Assembly (NCBI RefSeq): GCF_000020945.1
Contig: NC_011295.1
Coordinates: forward strand, 1,360,913 to 1,424,912
DNA from: Coprothermobacter proteolyticus DSM 5265
GTDB taxonomy: Bacteria; Coprothermobacterota; Coprothermobacteria; Coprothermobacterales; Coprothermobacteraceae
Direction: 5' to 3'
DNA length: 64,000 nucleotides
Shown: positions 1 through 10,014 of the stretch, piece after piece
Layout of the letters: each line of letters starts with the position of its first letter
Numbering within the stretch: the stretch's first letter is position 1
Notes under the pieces: generated by a model
What the model was told of the DNA's origin: nothing
The model's database searches: none
What the model saw: only the letters and a program-made list of their open reading frames with translations
Made by a program: the position numbers and the translations under genes

Positions 1-271
1 CTGGGCAGGCTGTCTCAAGCTCGCTCACTTCCACTGTCTCCTCGGGTGGCGATTCCGTTGGCTCAGTCTCTTCACTAGTGCCTGTAGACTGCTCTGAAGG
101 AGTCTCTGTGTGAGGCACTGTTGGCGTAGGCGGTGTAGTGGGCGTGTTATCTACCACGTTGCCACCTGAAGGAGCAGGCTTTGGCGTTTCTCCAAAATAA
201 GAGCCCAAAGCGAAAGCACCAACCAACAAAGACAAAACTATGAGTGCCACAAGAACCGCTTTCCCTTTCAC
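1..271 (-). CDS. Secreted/membrane-anchored Thr/Pro/Glu-rich protein (5' part only)
   Basis: The gene runs off the left edge; only about 90 codons are visible. I place the start at a GTG (271) because AAGGCGG lies just upstream. The N-terminus is short and basic (MKGKA), followed by a hydrophobic stretch of about 20 residues that can serve as an uncleaved signal anchor or signal peptide. After that comes a low-complexity stretch rich in Thr, Pro, Glu and Ser, typical of an extracytoplasmic linker. The functional domain would lie outside the window, so no function is assigned. It is transcribed away from the Msr gene. Confidence 0.6.
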   Translation of the reverse strand, partial: MKGKAVLVALIVLSLLVGAFALGSYFGETPKPAPSGGNVVDNTPTTPPTPTVPHTETPSEQSTGTSEETEPTESPPEETVEVSELETACP

Positions 272-419
272 CTTATCACCGCCTTACCACAATACTATAC
301 CCAACCCGCATTGCATGGCACATAATTAAGGTAAATGGGTATACTAAGAGTTGATATGGCTAAATTGCATGTTTCAATTTTCGAATTCTCTTTTTCACAT
401 GAAGGAGGCTTTTAAAGCA

Positions 420-1292
420 GTGGAAAATAAAGATTTTTCCGAGTTAGAAAGAAAAGTCATGTTCGAGAAAGCCACTGAACTGCCTTTCACTGGGGAATAC
501 TACGACTTCTTTGAAGAAGGTATTTATGTGTGCAAGAACTGTGGCTTACCTTTGTACCGCTCTCAGGACAAGTTTCATTCTGGATGCGGCTGGCCAAGTT
601 TTGACGATGAAGTACCAGGAGCAGTCTTACGCCAGCCCGACAAGGACGGAGTAAGAACGGAACTTGTATGCGGCTACTGCGGTGCGCACTTGGGACATGT
701 ATTCACAGGCGAAGGTTTTACTAAGAAAGATACGCGTCACTGTGTAAACTCAGTTTCTTTGAAGTTTCTCCCCAAAGGCCAAAAACCGGAAAAGGAACAG
801 ATATTCTTTGCAGCAGGTTGCTTCTGGGGCGTAGAACATCTTTTCAAGCAGTGCGAAGGCGTGTTAGACACACAAGTAGGTTTCATGGGCGGACACACAG
901 ACCACCCCACTTACGAGGAAGTTTGCACTGGTACTACTGGGCATGCTGAAACTGTGAGGGTGGTCTACGACACAAAAGTTGACGTGGAAAACTTAATCAA
1001 GTATTTCTTTGAAATACACGATTTTACACAAGTTAATAGGCAAGGTCCAGACTGGGGTAAGCAATACCGCAGTGTGATTTTCTACACCAGTGAAGAACAA
1101 AAACAAAAAGCAGAAAAAATAAAAGCATTACTTTCCCAAAAGTATAAGGTAGCTACCAGCATAGAGAAGGCGTCCACTTTTTGGCCAGCCGAGGATTACC
1201 ACCAAGACCACTACGACAAGACAGGTAAGACCCCTTACTGCCACTACAGAAGAGCAATTTTCGGCAAAGACATTCCCATTTCTTTGGATTAA
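420..1292 (+). CDS. msrAB: Bifunctional peptide methionine sulfoxide reductase, MsrB-MsrA fusion
   Basis: Repairs oxidised methionine in proteins; MsrB reduces the R and MsrA the S sulfoxide. About 290 residues with MsrB first: zinc CxxC pairs near 38/41 and 84/87 and the catalytic Cys near 108 (RHCVNS). MsrA follows with its active-site motif GCFWG (Cys about 134). I chose GTG 420 because AAGGAGG lies at 402-408 and the MsrB fold begins soon after. The reading frame is open back to 351, and an ATG at 399 overlaps the ribosome binding site, so a longer form is possible but less likely. It appears to be a single-gene transcript. Confidence 0.93.
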   Translation: MENKDFSELERKVMFEKATELPFTGEYYDFFEEGIYVCKNCGLPLYRSQDKFHSGCGWPSFDDEVPGAVLRQPDKDGVRTELVCGYCGAHLGHVFTGEGFTKKDTRHCVNSVSLKFLPKGQKPEKEQIFFAAGCFWGVEHLFKQCEGVLDTQVGFMGGHTDHPTYEEVCTGTTGHAETVRVVYDTKVDVENLIKYFFEIHDFTQVNRQGPDWGKQYRSVIFYTSEEQKQKAEKIKALLSQKYKVATSIEKASTFWPAEDYHQDHYDKTGKTPYCHYRRAIFGKDIPISLD

Positions 1293-1297
1293 CAAAA

Positions 1298-1337
1298 CTC
1301 CGACCTTCCTGAACTTTCACAGTTAGGAGGGCCGGAG
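1298..1337. other. Imperfect hairpin after msrAB
   Basis: A 13-bp stem with one mismatch and one G-U pair encloses a 14-base loop. On the plus strand it is followed by a mixed C/T stretch rather than a clean T run. On the minus strand it is followed by TTTTGTT. It may end msrAB transcription, but it is not a textbook terminator. Confidence 0.35.
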
Positions 1338-1443
1338 TGCCCCGTCCTCATCTTCCCTTTATGGCCTCGCTGTATATTTTAACACAACCATAACATTGGC
1401 TTTCGGTTAAAATAAACTACGTAAGTAGTTGAAAGGAGGAAAC

Positions 1444-2796
1444 ATGAGCATGCGCATGCCAGAGCCTTATCGAATCAAAATGGTGGAACCCATACGCCTT
1501 CTTGCGAGGGAAGAAAGGGAAAGAAAACTAAATGAAGCAGGATTGAATGTGTTTTCTTTGAAAGCCGAAGATGTTTTCATTGACTTGCTCACCGATAGTG
1601 GCACTAATGCCATGAGCGATAACCAATGGGCCGGGCTCATGCTGGGTGATGAGTCATACGCAGGATGCAAAAACTTTTACCACCTGCAGGACACAGCTCA
1701 AGGAATTTTCGGCTACAAGTACATTGTGCCTACCCACCAAGGCAGGGGCGCAGAAAACCTGCTGTTTAGCATCCTTGTAAAACCGGGGCAATATGTGCTT
1801 GGAAATGTGCATTTTGACACCACCGAAGCTCATATAACCCTGAAGGGTGGTAAACCCGTTAACTTGGTTATTGACGAGGCTTATGATACCTCAACCTACC
1901 ATCCATTCAAAGGAAACATTGATCTCCAGAAACTTGAGAATTTCATAAAAGAACATGGCACAGACAGTATTGCTTTCATGCTCATCACTGTCACATGCAA
2001 CACCGTGGGTGGACAACCCGTGTCCATGGAGAACATAAAACAAGTGTCAGAAATATGCAGACGTTATGGCATAAGAGTTTTCATCGACGCTGCGCGTTTT
2101 GCAGAAAACGCCTACTTCATAAAGACCCGTGAAGAAGGCTACCAGGATAAGAGCATACCAGAAATCGTGCGAGAAATGTTCAGTTACGCCGATGGTTTCA
2201 CCTTCAGTGCCAAGAAGGATGCTTTGGTGAACATTGGAGGCATGATCGGCATTAAAGATGATGAAGAACTTTACATGAGACTTCGCGAATTAGTCATCGT
2301 CTATGAAGGTTTTCCCACCTACGGCGGATTGGCAGGCAGAGATTTGGAAGCTATGTCCAGAGGGCTCAGGGAAGTACTCAGCTTTGACTACCTACAGTCC
2401 CGCATCAGCCAAGTGCAGTATTTGGGTCAACTGCTCTCCGAAGCTGGCATTCCCATCCAAACACCCGTAGGTGGGCATGCCGTGTTCGTGGATGCAGGTA
2501 AAATGCTCCCACATTTGCCATGGGACAGTTTTCCCGGTGTTGCCCTAACAGCAGAACTGTATTTGGAAGGTGGTGTGCGTGCAGTGGAAATTGGAAGCCT
2601 GCTCATGGGCAGGCAAGCGCCAACTGAACTGGTGCGGCTTACCATACCACGCCGCGTTTACACCGACAATCACATGGCATATGTGGCAGAATGCCTTAGT
2701 AACATAAACAAACGCCGTGACCAAGTACGCGGAGTAAAAATCACCTACGAGCCACCCGTCCTAAGACATTTCTTAGCCCGCTTTGAGTGGGCTTAA
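1444..2796 (+). CDS. tnaA: Tryptophanase (tryptophan indole-lyase)
   Basis: PLP enzyme of the tryptophanase/tyrosine phenol-lyase family that splits tryptophan into indole, pyruvate and ammonia. About 450 residues, full length for the family. The PLP lysine is in SAKKD near residue 257. Three positions that separate the two activities all read as tryptophanase: Asp in FDTT, Ile in VEIGS (tyrosine phenol-lyase has Arg) and His in LRHF near the C-terminus (tyrosine phenol-lyase has Phe). Start is ATG 1444 after AAAGGAGG; ATG 1450 gives better spacing and is an alternative. No TnaC-like leader peptide is evident upstream. The role fits amino acid fermentation. Confidence 0.9.
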   Translation: MSMRMPEPYRIKMVEPIRLLAREERERKLNEAGLNVFSLKAEDVFIDLLTDSGTNAMSDNQWAGLMLGDESYAGCKNFYHLQDTAQGIFGYKYIVPTHQGRGAENLLFSILVKPGQYVLGNVHFDTTEAHITLKGGKPVNLVIDEAYDTSTYHPFKGNIDLQKLENFIKEHGTDSIAFMLITVTCNTVGGQPVSMENIKQVSEICRRYGIRVFIDAARFAENAYFIKTREEGYQDKSIPEIVREMFSYADGFTFSAKKDALVNIGGMIGIKDDEELYMRLRELVIVYEGFPTYGGLAGRDLEAMSRGLREVLSFDYLQSRISQVQYLGQLLSEAGIPIQTPVGGHAVFVDAGKMLPHLPWDSFPGVALTAELYLEGGVRAVEIGSLLMGRQAPTELVRLTIPRRVYTDNHMAYVAECLSNINKRRDQVRGVKITYEPPVLRHFLARFEWA

Positions 2797-2810
2797 ACAC
2801 ATCTCCTAGT

Positions 2811-2845
2811 GGGGCGTAAGCACACCATGGCTGCGCCCCTTTTTG
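2811..2845 (+). terminator. Rho-independent terminator of tnaA
   Basis: GGGGCG and CGCCCC form a stem, extendable by AGC/GCT, followed directly by TTTTTG, 14 bases after the tnaA stop. Confidence 0.75.
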
Positions 2846-4930
<2,085 letters not shown>

Positions 4931-4954
4931 TACCAAAAATGGGAGTGGGGAGCG

Positions 4955-5863
4955 ATGAAGAGGAATACTCGCAGCTACAAATCTAGCGAGGTAGCCTTAG
5001 GATATCTGCTCCTCTCTCCCGTTATCCTTCTGGTTGGCTTTTTGGTTTTGGCTCCGGTCATCGGAACGTTTGTTTCAAGCTTTTACAGAGACATTACATT
5101 CATGCCGCCTGTGAAGTTTATTGGGTTGGGCAACTACAAACGTATGCTCGCCGACCCAGCTTTCTGGCAGTCTGTTCTTTTTACTTTGGGATTCACTGTT
5201 GTATCAGTTTTTTTAGAATCTGTTCTTGGCATGTTTTTCGCATTGGTTATAAATGAGAAATTCAAGTTCAGAGGCATTATGCGAGCTGTGGTACTCATTC
5301 CGTGGGCCATACCCACGATTATTTCCGCTAAACTGTGGCAGCTAATGTATAACTACAACTACGGATTACTTAACTACATTCTTGTTCACCTACATCTTGT
5401 TTCTCAGCCCATTAACTGGTTCGGCAGCCCAACTGGTGCATTTGCTTCAATCGTCATCGCTGATGTGTGGAAGACCGCACCGTTCATGGCTATACTTTTC
5501 TTGGCCGGACTTCAAGCGATTCCTAATTCCTTGTATGAAGCAGCCACCGTTGATGGCGCAAGTTTGAGTCAACAGTTCTTCAAAATAACGCTACCTCTCT
5601 TGGCCCCCATCATTGTCATTGCACTTATATTTAGAACAATTGACGCGTTCCGTATATTCGACTTGATTTATGTACTCACAGGTGGCGGCCCTGGCGGTGC
5701 AACATCATCGCTATCCATCTATGGATTTAACGCTTATATTCTTGGTGACTTTGGCTTTGGTTCTGCTGTTTCTGTAATCACATTCTTGCTCATTCTTGTG
5801 TTCACCATAATTTACTTAAGAGTGGGACATTTCCAAGAGGCGTTGAAAAATGGATGCTTCTAA
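4955..5863 (+). CDS. Sugar ABC transporter permease, MalF/ThuF type
   Basis: Inner-membrane permease subunit, 302 residues, with about six hydrophobic segments. The cytoplasmic EAA loop that docks the ATPase is visible as YEAATVDGAS followed by the conserved F..I.LP.L.P stretch. It lies 24 bases after the binding-protein gene. Its last membrane segment ends only a few residues before the stop. The reading frame overlaps the next permease gene by 10 bases. Confidence 0.9.
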   Translation: MKRNTRSYKSSEVALGYLLLSPVILLVGFLVLAPVIGTFVSSFYRDITFMPPVKFIGLGNYKRMLADPAFWQSVLFTLGFTVVSVFLESVLGMFFALVINEKFKFRGIMRAVVLIPWAIPTIISAKLWQLMYNYNYGLLNYILVHLHLVSQPINWFGSPTGAFASIVIADVWKTAPFMAILFLAGLQAIPNSLYEAATVDGASLSQQFFKITLPLLAPIIVIALIFRTIDAFRIFDLIYVLTGGGPGGATSSLSIYGFNAYILGDFGFGSAVSVITFLLILVFTIIYLRVGHFQEALKNGCF

Positions 5864-6603
5864 TTTCTTTTACCAAGTATCCTAACTTTTTAGCGTCAAA
5901 AGACGTTCCGTTCATACTGACGCTGTCCAATTACCAGCAGATCTTAGCTGAAGCAGACCTTCATATTTTGGATTATTTTAAAAATAGCGTTATTATTGCT
6001 CTCGTTGTAACTGTCTTAACGGTTGTAGTGGCAAGTTTTGCTGCGTATGCTGTCTCAAGAATACAATTCCGAGGTAAAAGCATTATTATAATGGTTATTT
6101 TGGCTGTTTCCATGTTTCCGCAAATAAGCATCGTGGGTTATCTTTTCAAGATCATGACAAGTCTGGGATGGATCAACACGTATCAAGCATTAATCTTCCC
6201 TTATACAGCTTGGACAATGCCTATGTCTCTGTGGATTCTCATAAGCTATTTTACTCAACTTCCTAAAGATTTGGACGAAGCAGCTATGATTGATGGGGCC
6301 TCCAGGATACAAACACTAACAAGAATAATCATCCCATTAGCTGCGCCAAGCATTTTCTCTACCGCTTTGTTAGTCTTTATATCGTCGTTCAACGAGTTCA
6401 TGTTCGCCTTGATGCTTACGACGGATTATCACGCTCGTACCATTCCTGTTGGAATAGCTATGTTCCAAGGATTACATGGAGAAATACCGTGGGGGCAAGT
6501 CATGGCAACTTCAGCTATTGCTGCGGTACCCCTTGTTATCCTCACTTTAATTTTCCAAAGATATATTGTGCAGGGACTTACGGCAGGAGCATTAAAAGAT
6601 TGA
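5854..6603 (+). CDS. Sugar ABC transporter permease, MalG/ThuG type, lacking the first membrane segment
   Basis: Second permease subunit, 249 residues. The EAA loop (DEAAMIDGAS) and the following segments are intact. MalG-family proteins normally start with a membrane helix leading into a conserved W-M-L-x-x-S-F-K motif. Here the predicted ATG is the M of that motif (MLLISFTKYP), the codon just upstream is Trp, and before it lies the end of the previous permease gene, with no hydrophobic stretch in this frame. The first helix therefore appears to be deleted. The gene may still be functional, may have been damaged, or may reflect an assembly error. Confidence 0.8.
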   Translation: MLLISFTKYPNFLASKDVPFILTLSNYQQILAEADLHILDYFKNSVIIALVVTVLTVVVASFAAYAVSRIQFRGKSIIIMVILAVSMFPQISIVGYLFKIMTSLGWINTYQALIFPYTAWTMPMSLWILISYFTQLPKDLDEAAMIDGASRIQTLTRIIIPLAAPSIFSTALLVFISSFNEFMFALMLTTDYHARTIPVGIAMFQGLHGEIPWGQVMATSAIAAVPLVILTLIFQRYIVQGLTAGALKD

Positions 6604-6637
6604 GCGAGCCGTTAATAGCTCGCTCAATCTCTCTTTT
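6601..6637. terminator. Bidirectional terminator between the ABC transporter operon and treT
   Basis: A 9-bp perfect stem (TGAGCGAGC/GCTCGCTCA) with an 8-base loop. Rightward it is followed by a T-rich run ending in TTTT. Leftward the stem is followed by ATCTTTT. It serves two converging genes. Confidence 0.8.
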
Positions 6638-7859
6638 ATAGCATTACTGTTGATTCACCTGAAGAGAACAACGAAAGAAACGCTAACATGTATTCCTTCA
6701 TGTGTCTCGTTATTAGGAAGTTATTCCGTACGTATTCCTTTCCGTTCTTGCCAAGATAGTTTGCATACTCTGGATTTTGTATCAGCTGTTTAATCCAGTA
6801 GGCTGTTCCTTCAATGGTATGTGTCAAAATACCTGATTCTTTATGCTTTATTTGCAGGGTAATTCCACCTACTGCCGAAGCGACTACAGGCCTAGCCTTC
6901 CACAGCCCTTCAGTTACCGTTAATCCGAAACCTTCCTTAATAGATTTCTGCAGAATTACTGTCGATCCTCTCTGCAACGCATTGATTTCAAAGTCGCTGT
7001 TTGGTGGAAGTAGAAGAATGAATATGTCTGGATCGCTGCCTGCCTTTTCTCTAACCTCCGCTAGAACTTTCTCGCTTTCCGGATCATCCGTAGCCGTCCC
7101 GCCAGCTAACACAAGTTGGCAATCCACATGCTTTTTGACGTGTTTATAAGCCTCGATAACACCCACAGGATCCTTCAGGTAGTCAAACCTGGAAACTTGG
7201 GTTATGGTCGGTCGATTCATATCGATTCCAAACTTATCAAATACTGCCCTGATCTCTTCCTTTGACAAATCCTTATTCTTATCACTTAATGGGTCAATGG
7301 ACGGTGAGATGAAAAACTGGTCAATAGGAAGCTGTTGAGCAAACGCTGGAGCTGAGAAAACAGCCGCATCATATTTTTCCACATAAGGCTTGAGGAAATT
7401 CCACGCCCACTCCTGGGGACGAGACACGTCTATGTGGCACCTCCACAGCCATTTATTATTGAACTGAGACCGTTTTTCAACAAGAGCAATGGGCTGCGGA
7501 TCATGAACAAACATTACGTCACCATCTAAATTGATGTTCTTAGCATTTTGTCGGTTAATCTCAAGAAAGTATTCTAACTGTTCCTCTGTCACAGAAACAT
7601 TGACGCCGTGAAGTGCGTTGTGCATGGTTTTAGTTATATTGAAAAATTCATCCGTTCCTTTAATCACTTCCCATGTTGCATCTACCCCTAGCTCATTCAA
7701 GAGCGGTATCATCCTTGACAGAATCTCTGCAACGCCTCCACCTACCGCAGTAGAGTTTATGTTTATTATTCTCTTTCCCTCAAGCTTTTCAGCAATCTTA
7801 AAGAGCTGATCTATTACCTCTTCACCAACTATCGGCGCGTATTCTCTAATTCTGCTCAT
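6636..7859 (-). CDS. treT: Trehalose synthase TreT (GT4 family glycosyltransferase)
   Basis: TreT reversibly joins NDP-glucose and glucose to make trehalose. About 407 residues. The N-terminal half has the TreT-like GGGVAE glycine-rich nucleotide-sugar region and a conserved HDPQP segment. The C-terminal GT-B half has the EGFGLTVTE motif typical of family 4 glycosyltransferases. Start is ATG 7859 after GAGGAGAGG; the frame is open to a TTG at 7874. It overlaps the DUF5752 gene upstream by 14 bases, indicating translational coupling, and converges with a sugar importer. This suggests imported trehalose is cleaved to NDP-glucose and glucose, or made as a compatible solute. Confidence 0.85.
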   Translation of the reverse strand: MSRIREYAPIVGEEVIDQLFKIAEKLEGKRIININSTAVGGGVAEILSRMIPLLNELGVDATWEVIKGTDEFFNITKTMHNALHGVNVSVTEEQLEYFLEINRQNAKNINLDGDVMFVHDPQPIALVEKRSQFNNKWLWRCHIDVSRPQEWAWNFLKPYVEKYDAAVFSAPAFAQQLPIDQFFISPSIDPLSDKNKDLSKEEIRAVFDKFGIDMNRPTITQVSRFDYLKDPVGVIEAYKHVKKHVDCQLVLAGGTATDDPESEKVLAEVREKAGSDPDIFILLLPPNSDFEINALQRGSTVILQKSIKEGFGLTVTEGLWKARPVVASAVGGITLQIKHKESGILTHTIEGTAYWIKQLIQNPEYANYLGKNGKEYVRNNFLITRHMKEYMLAFLSLFSSGESTVML

Positions 7860-8499
7860 AGATCCTCTCCTCAACCATCTGACATATTTTGTTTCTTAGT
7901 CCCTCCACACTCCATGTGTACGGATCCAGTTTAGAAATGCGCTCCGCAAGTTCACTTTCATGAAGTTGTTCCGATAGCCACAAGGAAAAATCATTGGTAG
8001 GGTTTCCTAAAAGAAGCCTTGATTGTACCATGTGAAAATACACTGAACGACTCGGCACTTTTTTAACGCCTTCATAAAACTCCTGCAAATTCCTTGCTTC
8101 GACGCCAGTATCAATGACAAAAGTTTTGACACCCATGAAGTGAAACTCCATTCCTTGAGGTGCTTTTCTTCCGCTTTCCACATCCATGTTGTCTTCAATG
8201 GTCCTAATAATCGCATCCTTAAGGTCTGAAATAGTTGCGTAGTCAATAATGTCTAACGCAGCCACCCTTTCCGCTATGACCTTTTCTAGTAGCACGTCTC
8301 TGATCCAATTTGCAAAGTCATTTGGTAGTTCCGTCGCTAGCTGAGAAATCTGCGTAACAAAGTGGTGAGTGTGGTAATAAACAACTGAATCCGGCAAAGT
8401 TTTTAAGCCATTGACCAACTCCTTCAGGGAATTTGCTTTTCTCCCCGTAAGAAGAACCAAGTCGCAACTTTCACGGAATCTAAAAGGCTCTATTTTCAT
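7846..8499 (-). CDS. DUF5752-like protein with internal duplication, partner of treT
   Basis: About 217 residues of unknown function, with no signal peptide or membrane segment. The two halves are clearly related. Each begins with F-x-F, carries a hydrophobic strand, then a pattern of K-x-x-P-x-S-V-Y-x-H followed by NDF and a W, and ends in an L-x-x-K-I helix. Proteins of this type are found beside TreT-like glycosyltransferases, so a role in trehalose metabolism or its control is likely but unproven. Start is ATG 8499 five bases after GGGAGG. It is the first gene of a two-gene operon. Confidence 0.7.
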   Translation of the reverse strand: MKIEPFRFRESCDLVLLTGRKANSLKELVNGLKTLPDSVVYYHTHHFVTQISQLATELPNDFANWIRDVLLEKVIAERVAALDIIDYATISDLKDAIIRTIEDNMDVESGRKAPQGMEFHFMGVKTFVIDTGVEARNLQEFYEGVKKVPSRSVYFHMVQSRLLLGNPTNDFSLWLSEQLHESELAERISKLDPYTWSVEGLRNKICQMVEERIYEQN

Positions 8500-8582
8500 A
8501 AGCACCTCCCACTTAGATCCTTCTTTCCTTAAATTGACACGAGACCATTTTTGAAAAATTGTAACAGATAGACCTCTTAATT

Positions 8583-8738
8583 ATGCTTCCAAACTCGCTT
8601 AGGAAGCTAAAACAAATTAAGAATTGCTTGGTTTCCCCAGCATTGGCTGAACCACTTTATAATATCTGCAAAAGAGACAAAAAGAAACTCCGAGAGATCG
8701 TTAGGACGATTGAGCGCTTCAAGTCCATCGGTACTTAA
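8583..8738 (+). CDS. Possible small basic protein, 51 codons
   Basis: An ATG-initiated frame in the gap between divergent genes. The predicted peptide is Lys/Arg-rich and looks helical in its second half (KKKLREIVRTIERF). No ribosome binding site is visible before the ATG and no family is recognised. It may be a remnant of a longer gene or not coding at all. Confidence 0.2.
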   Translation: MLPNSLRKLKQIKNCLVSPALAEPLYNICKRDKKKLREIVRTIERFKSIGT

Positions 8739-8821
8739 AGAGCAAAGTCCCTTTGCTAACTGCAATTCAAGAGTTTTGTTATTATTGTCATTCTGCTAGA
8801 ATATGTAAAAAAGGGGGAGTT

Positions 8822-9697
8822 ATGAAACGGTACAAAAAGCTATTAACTGCAGTGTTGGTTATTGGGATAATTTTGGTAGTTTTTGCCATCGTTCTTCTAC
8901 TCTTTGGACTAATCCCTTCTAAGGATATAAAAATAGCTACATATTATATCCTGGTTGCGGATTTCTCACTGCCTTTTATATTGTTAGCTCTACCATTAGC
9001 CATAGGTTTTGACATAATTGCTTGGACAATTGGTGTCATAATATGGCTCTTCGGATACGGTTCATGGCCTGGCCAAGCTTTAGAGATTGTCCTTAGCGCT
9101 CATCCTGTAATCCACCATGTTTTCTACGTCGTTTTCTTGCTTCTTGGCTTATTTGTAATGGTAGTCTTGCCATATTGGATCTTCTCAGCTGTAAGAAAAG
9201 CTATGAACACTCAGAAACATCTTGATTGGGGAAGCAGTATAGTCGGAACTATTACATTGGTTATGGGAATGCATATTCTTGCGCACTTCTTATCGCCCCG
9301 AGGGATAGCTACATCGATCATTGAGTATGTAGTAGGAATACCAGCTCTGGCTACTGGCATTCTTTTACCTCTAAAATACAAACGAATTGATTACAATTTT
9401 CTCGCTGGGCTCATTGGTATAGTCTATGGCATTTTACTTTTTGCTACCCGCTTTAACCATCCATCTTTTTCCATTTACAGTATTTGGTTCATAATCTATG
9501 CTGTTAGAGGCCTTTTGCAAGCACGCACATATAGAACTACAGCGCCTTCACAATATTCCGTGCTTATGGCCTTGAACTTCCTCCTCTTGGTTCTTGGTAT
9601 GTTAGGCGTAATACTTCCATTCTTCACATTAAACAGCTTGCCCCTTGTTGTTGCCATAGCCTTGATGATAGAGAGTGTAATAACATGGCTAGAGTAA
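8822..9697 (+). CDS. Multi-pass membrane protein of unknown function
   Basis: About 291 residues, ATG after GGGGGAG. Hydrophobic segments cover most of the protein, consistent with about eight to nine membrane helices, with short basic loops (for example the RKAMNTQK stretch). I recognise no catalytic or transport motif. It stands alone between the treT operon and a repeat-like region, and no operon partner hints at a role. Confidence 0.75.
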   Translation: MKRYKKLLTAVLVIGIILVVFAIVLLLFGLIPSKDIKIATYYILVADFSLPFILLALPLAIGFDIIAWTIGVIIWLFGYGSWPGQALEIVLSAHPVIHHVFYVVFLLLGLFVMVVLPYWIFSAVRKAMNTQKHLDWGSSIVGTITLVMGMHILAHFLSPRGIATSIIEYVVGIPALATGILLPLKYKRIDYNFLAGLIGIVYGILLFATRFNHPSFSIYSIWFIIYAVRGLLQARTYRTTAPSQYSVLMALNFLLLVLGMLGVILPFFTLNSLPLVVAIALMIESVITWLE

Positions 9698-9735
9698 ACG
9701 CATTGCCATGCTACAATTTCGCTGTGTGAGGGGCT

Positions 9736-9865
9736 ATTAGGACACAAAAGAAGGCGAATGCATTAAGGAACAAAGAAGTCCGGAGGCCAGCAAACTATCA
9801 ATAGTGTAAATGCAAATTCGCCGTATGTTTCATCTACACTACCCCAATATATGTGTCCAACTAAT
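9736..9865. repeat. MITE-like imperfect inverted repeat, about 130 bases
   Basis: The left side carries ATTAGGACACA (9736-9746) and GGCGAATGCATT (9753-9764). The right side carries their complements in reverse order: AATGCAAATTCGCC (9809-9822, with a 2-base insertion) and TGTGTCC with TAAT (9852-9865). The arms are nested, so the whole stretch could fold on itself. There is no reading frame inside. No second copy was seen in this window. Confidence 0.5.
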
Positions 9866-9920
9866 CAAGCTATAATGTCTAAACGAATGTATTTATCCGA
9901 GTTACATTAGGGGGTGTACT

Positions 9921-9995
9921 ATGAAACGTTTTAGAGTACCAGTAATCGTGGGCCTTCACATTCCTATTTTGCGAAGATCCACCTTCTGTGGCTAG
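9921..9995 (+). pseudogene. Possible truncated gene start, 24 codons
   Basis: TATAAT at 9871-9876 and GGGGGTG shortly before an ATG look like the expression signals of a real gene. The frame starts MKRFRVPVIVG and stops after 24 codons. It may be the remnant of a deleted gene or a leader peptide. The rest of the 9698-10014 gap shows nothing else. Confidence 0.25.
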
Positions 9996-10014
9996 GATTT
10001 TGGGCATTGTCAGT

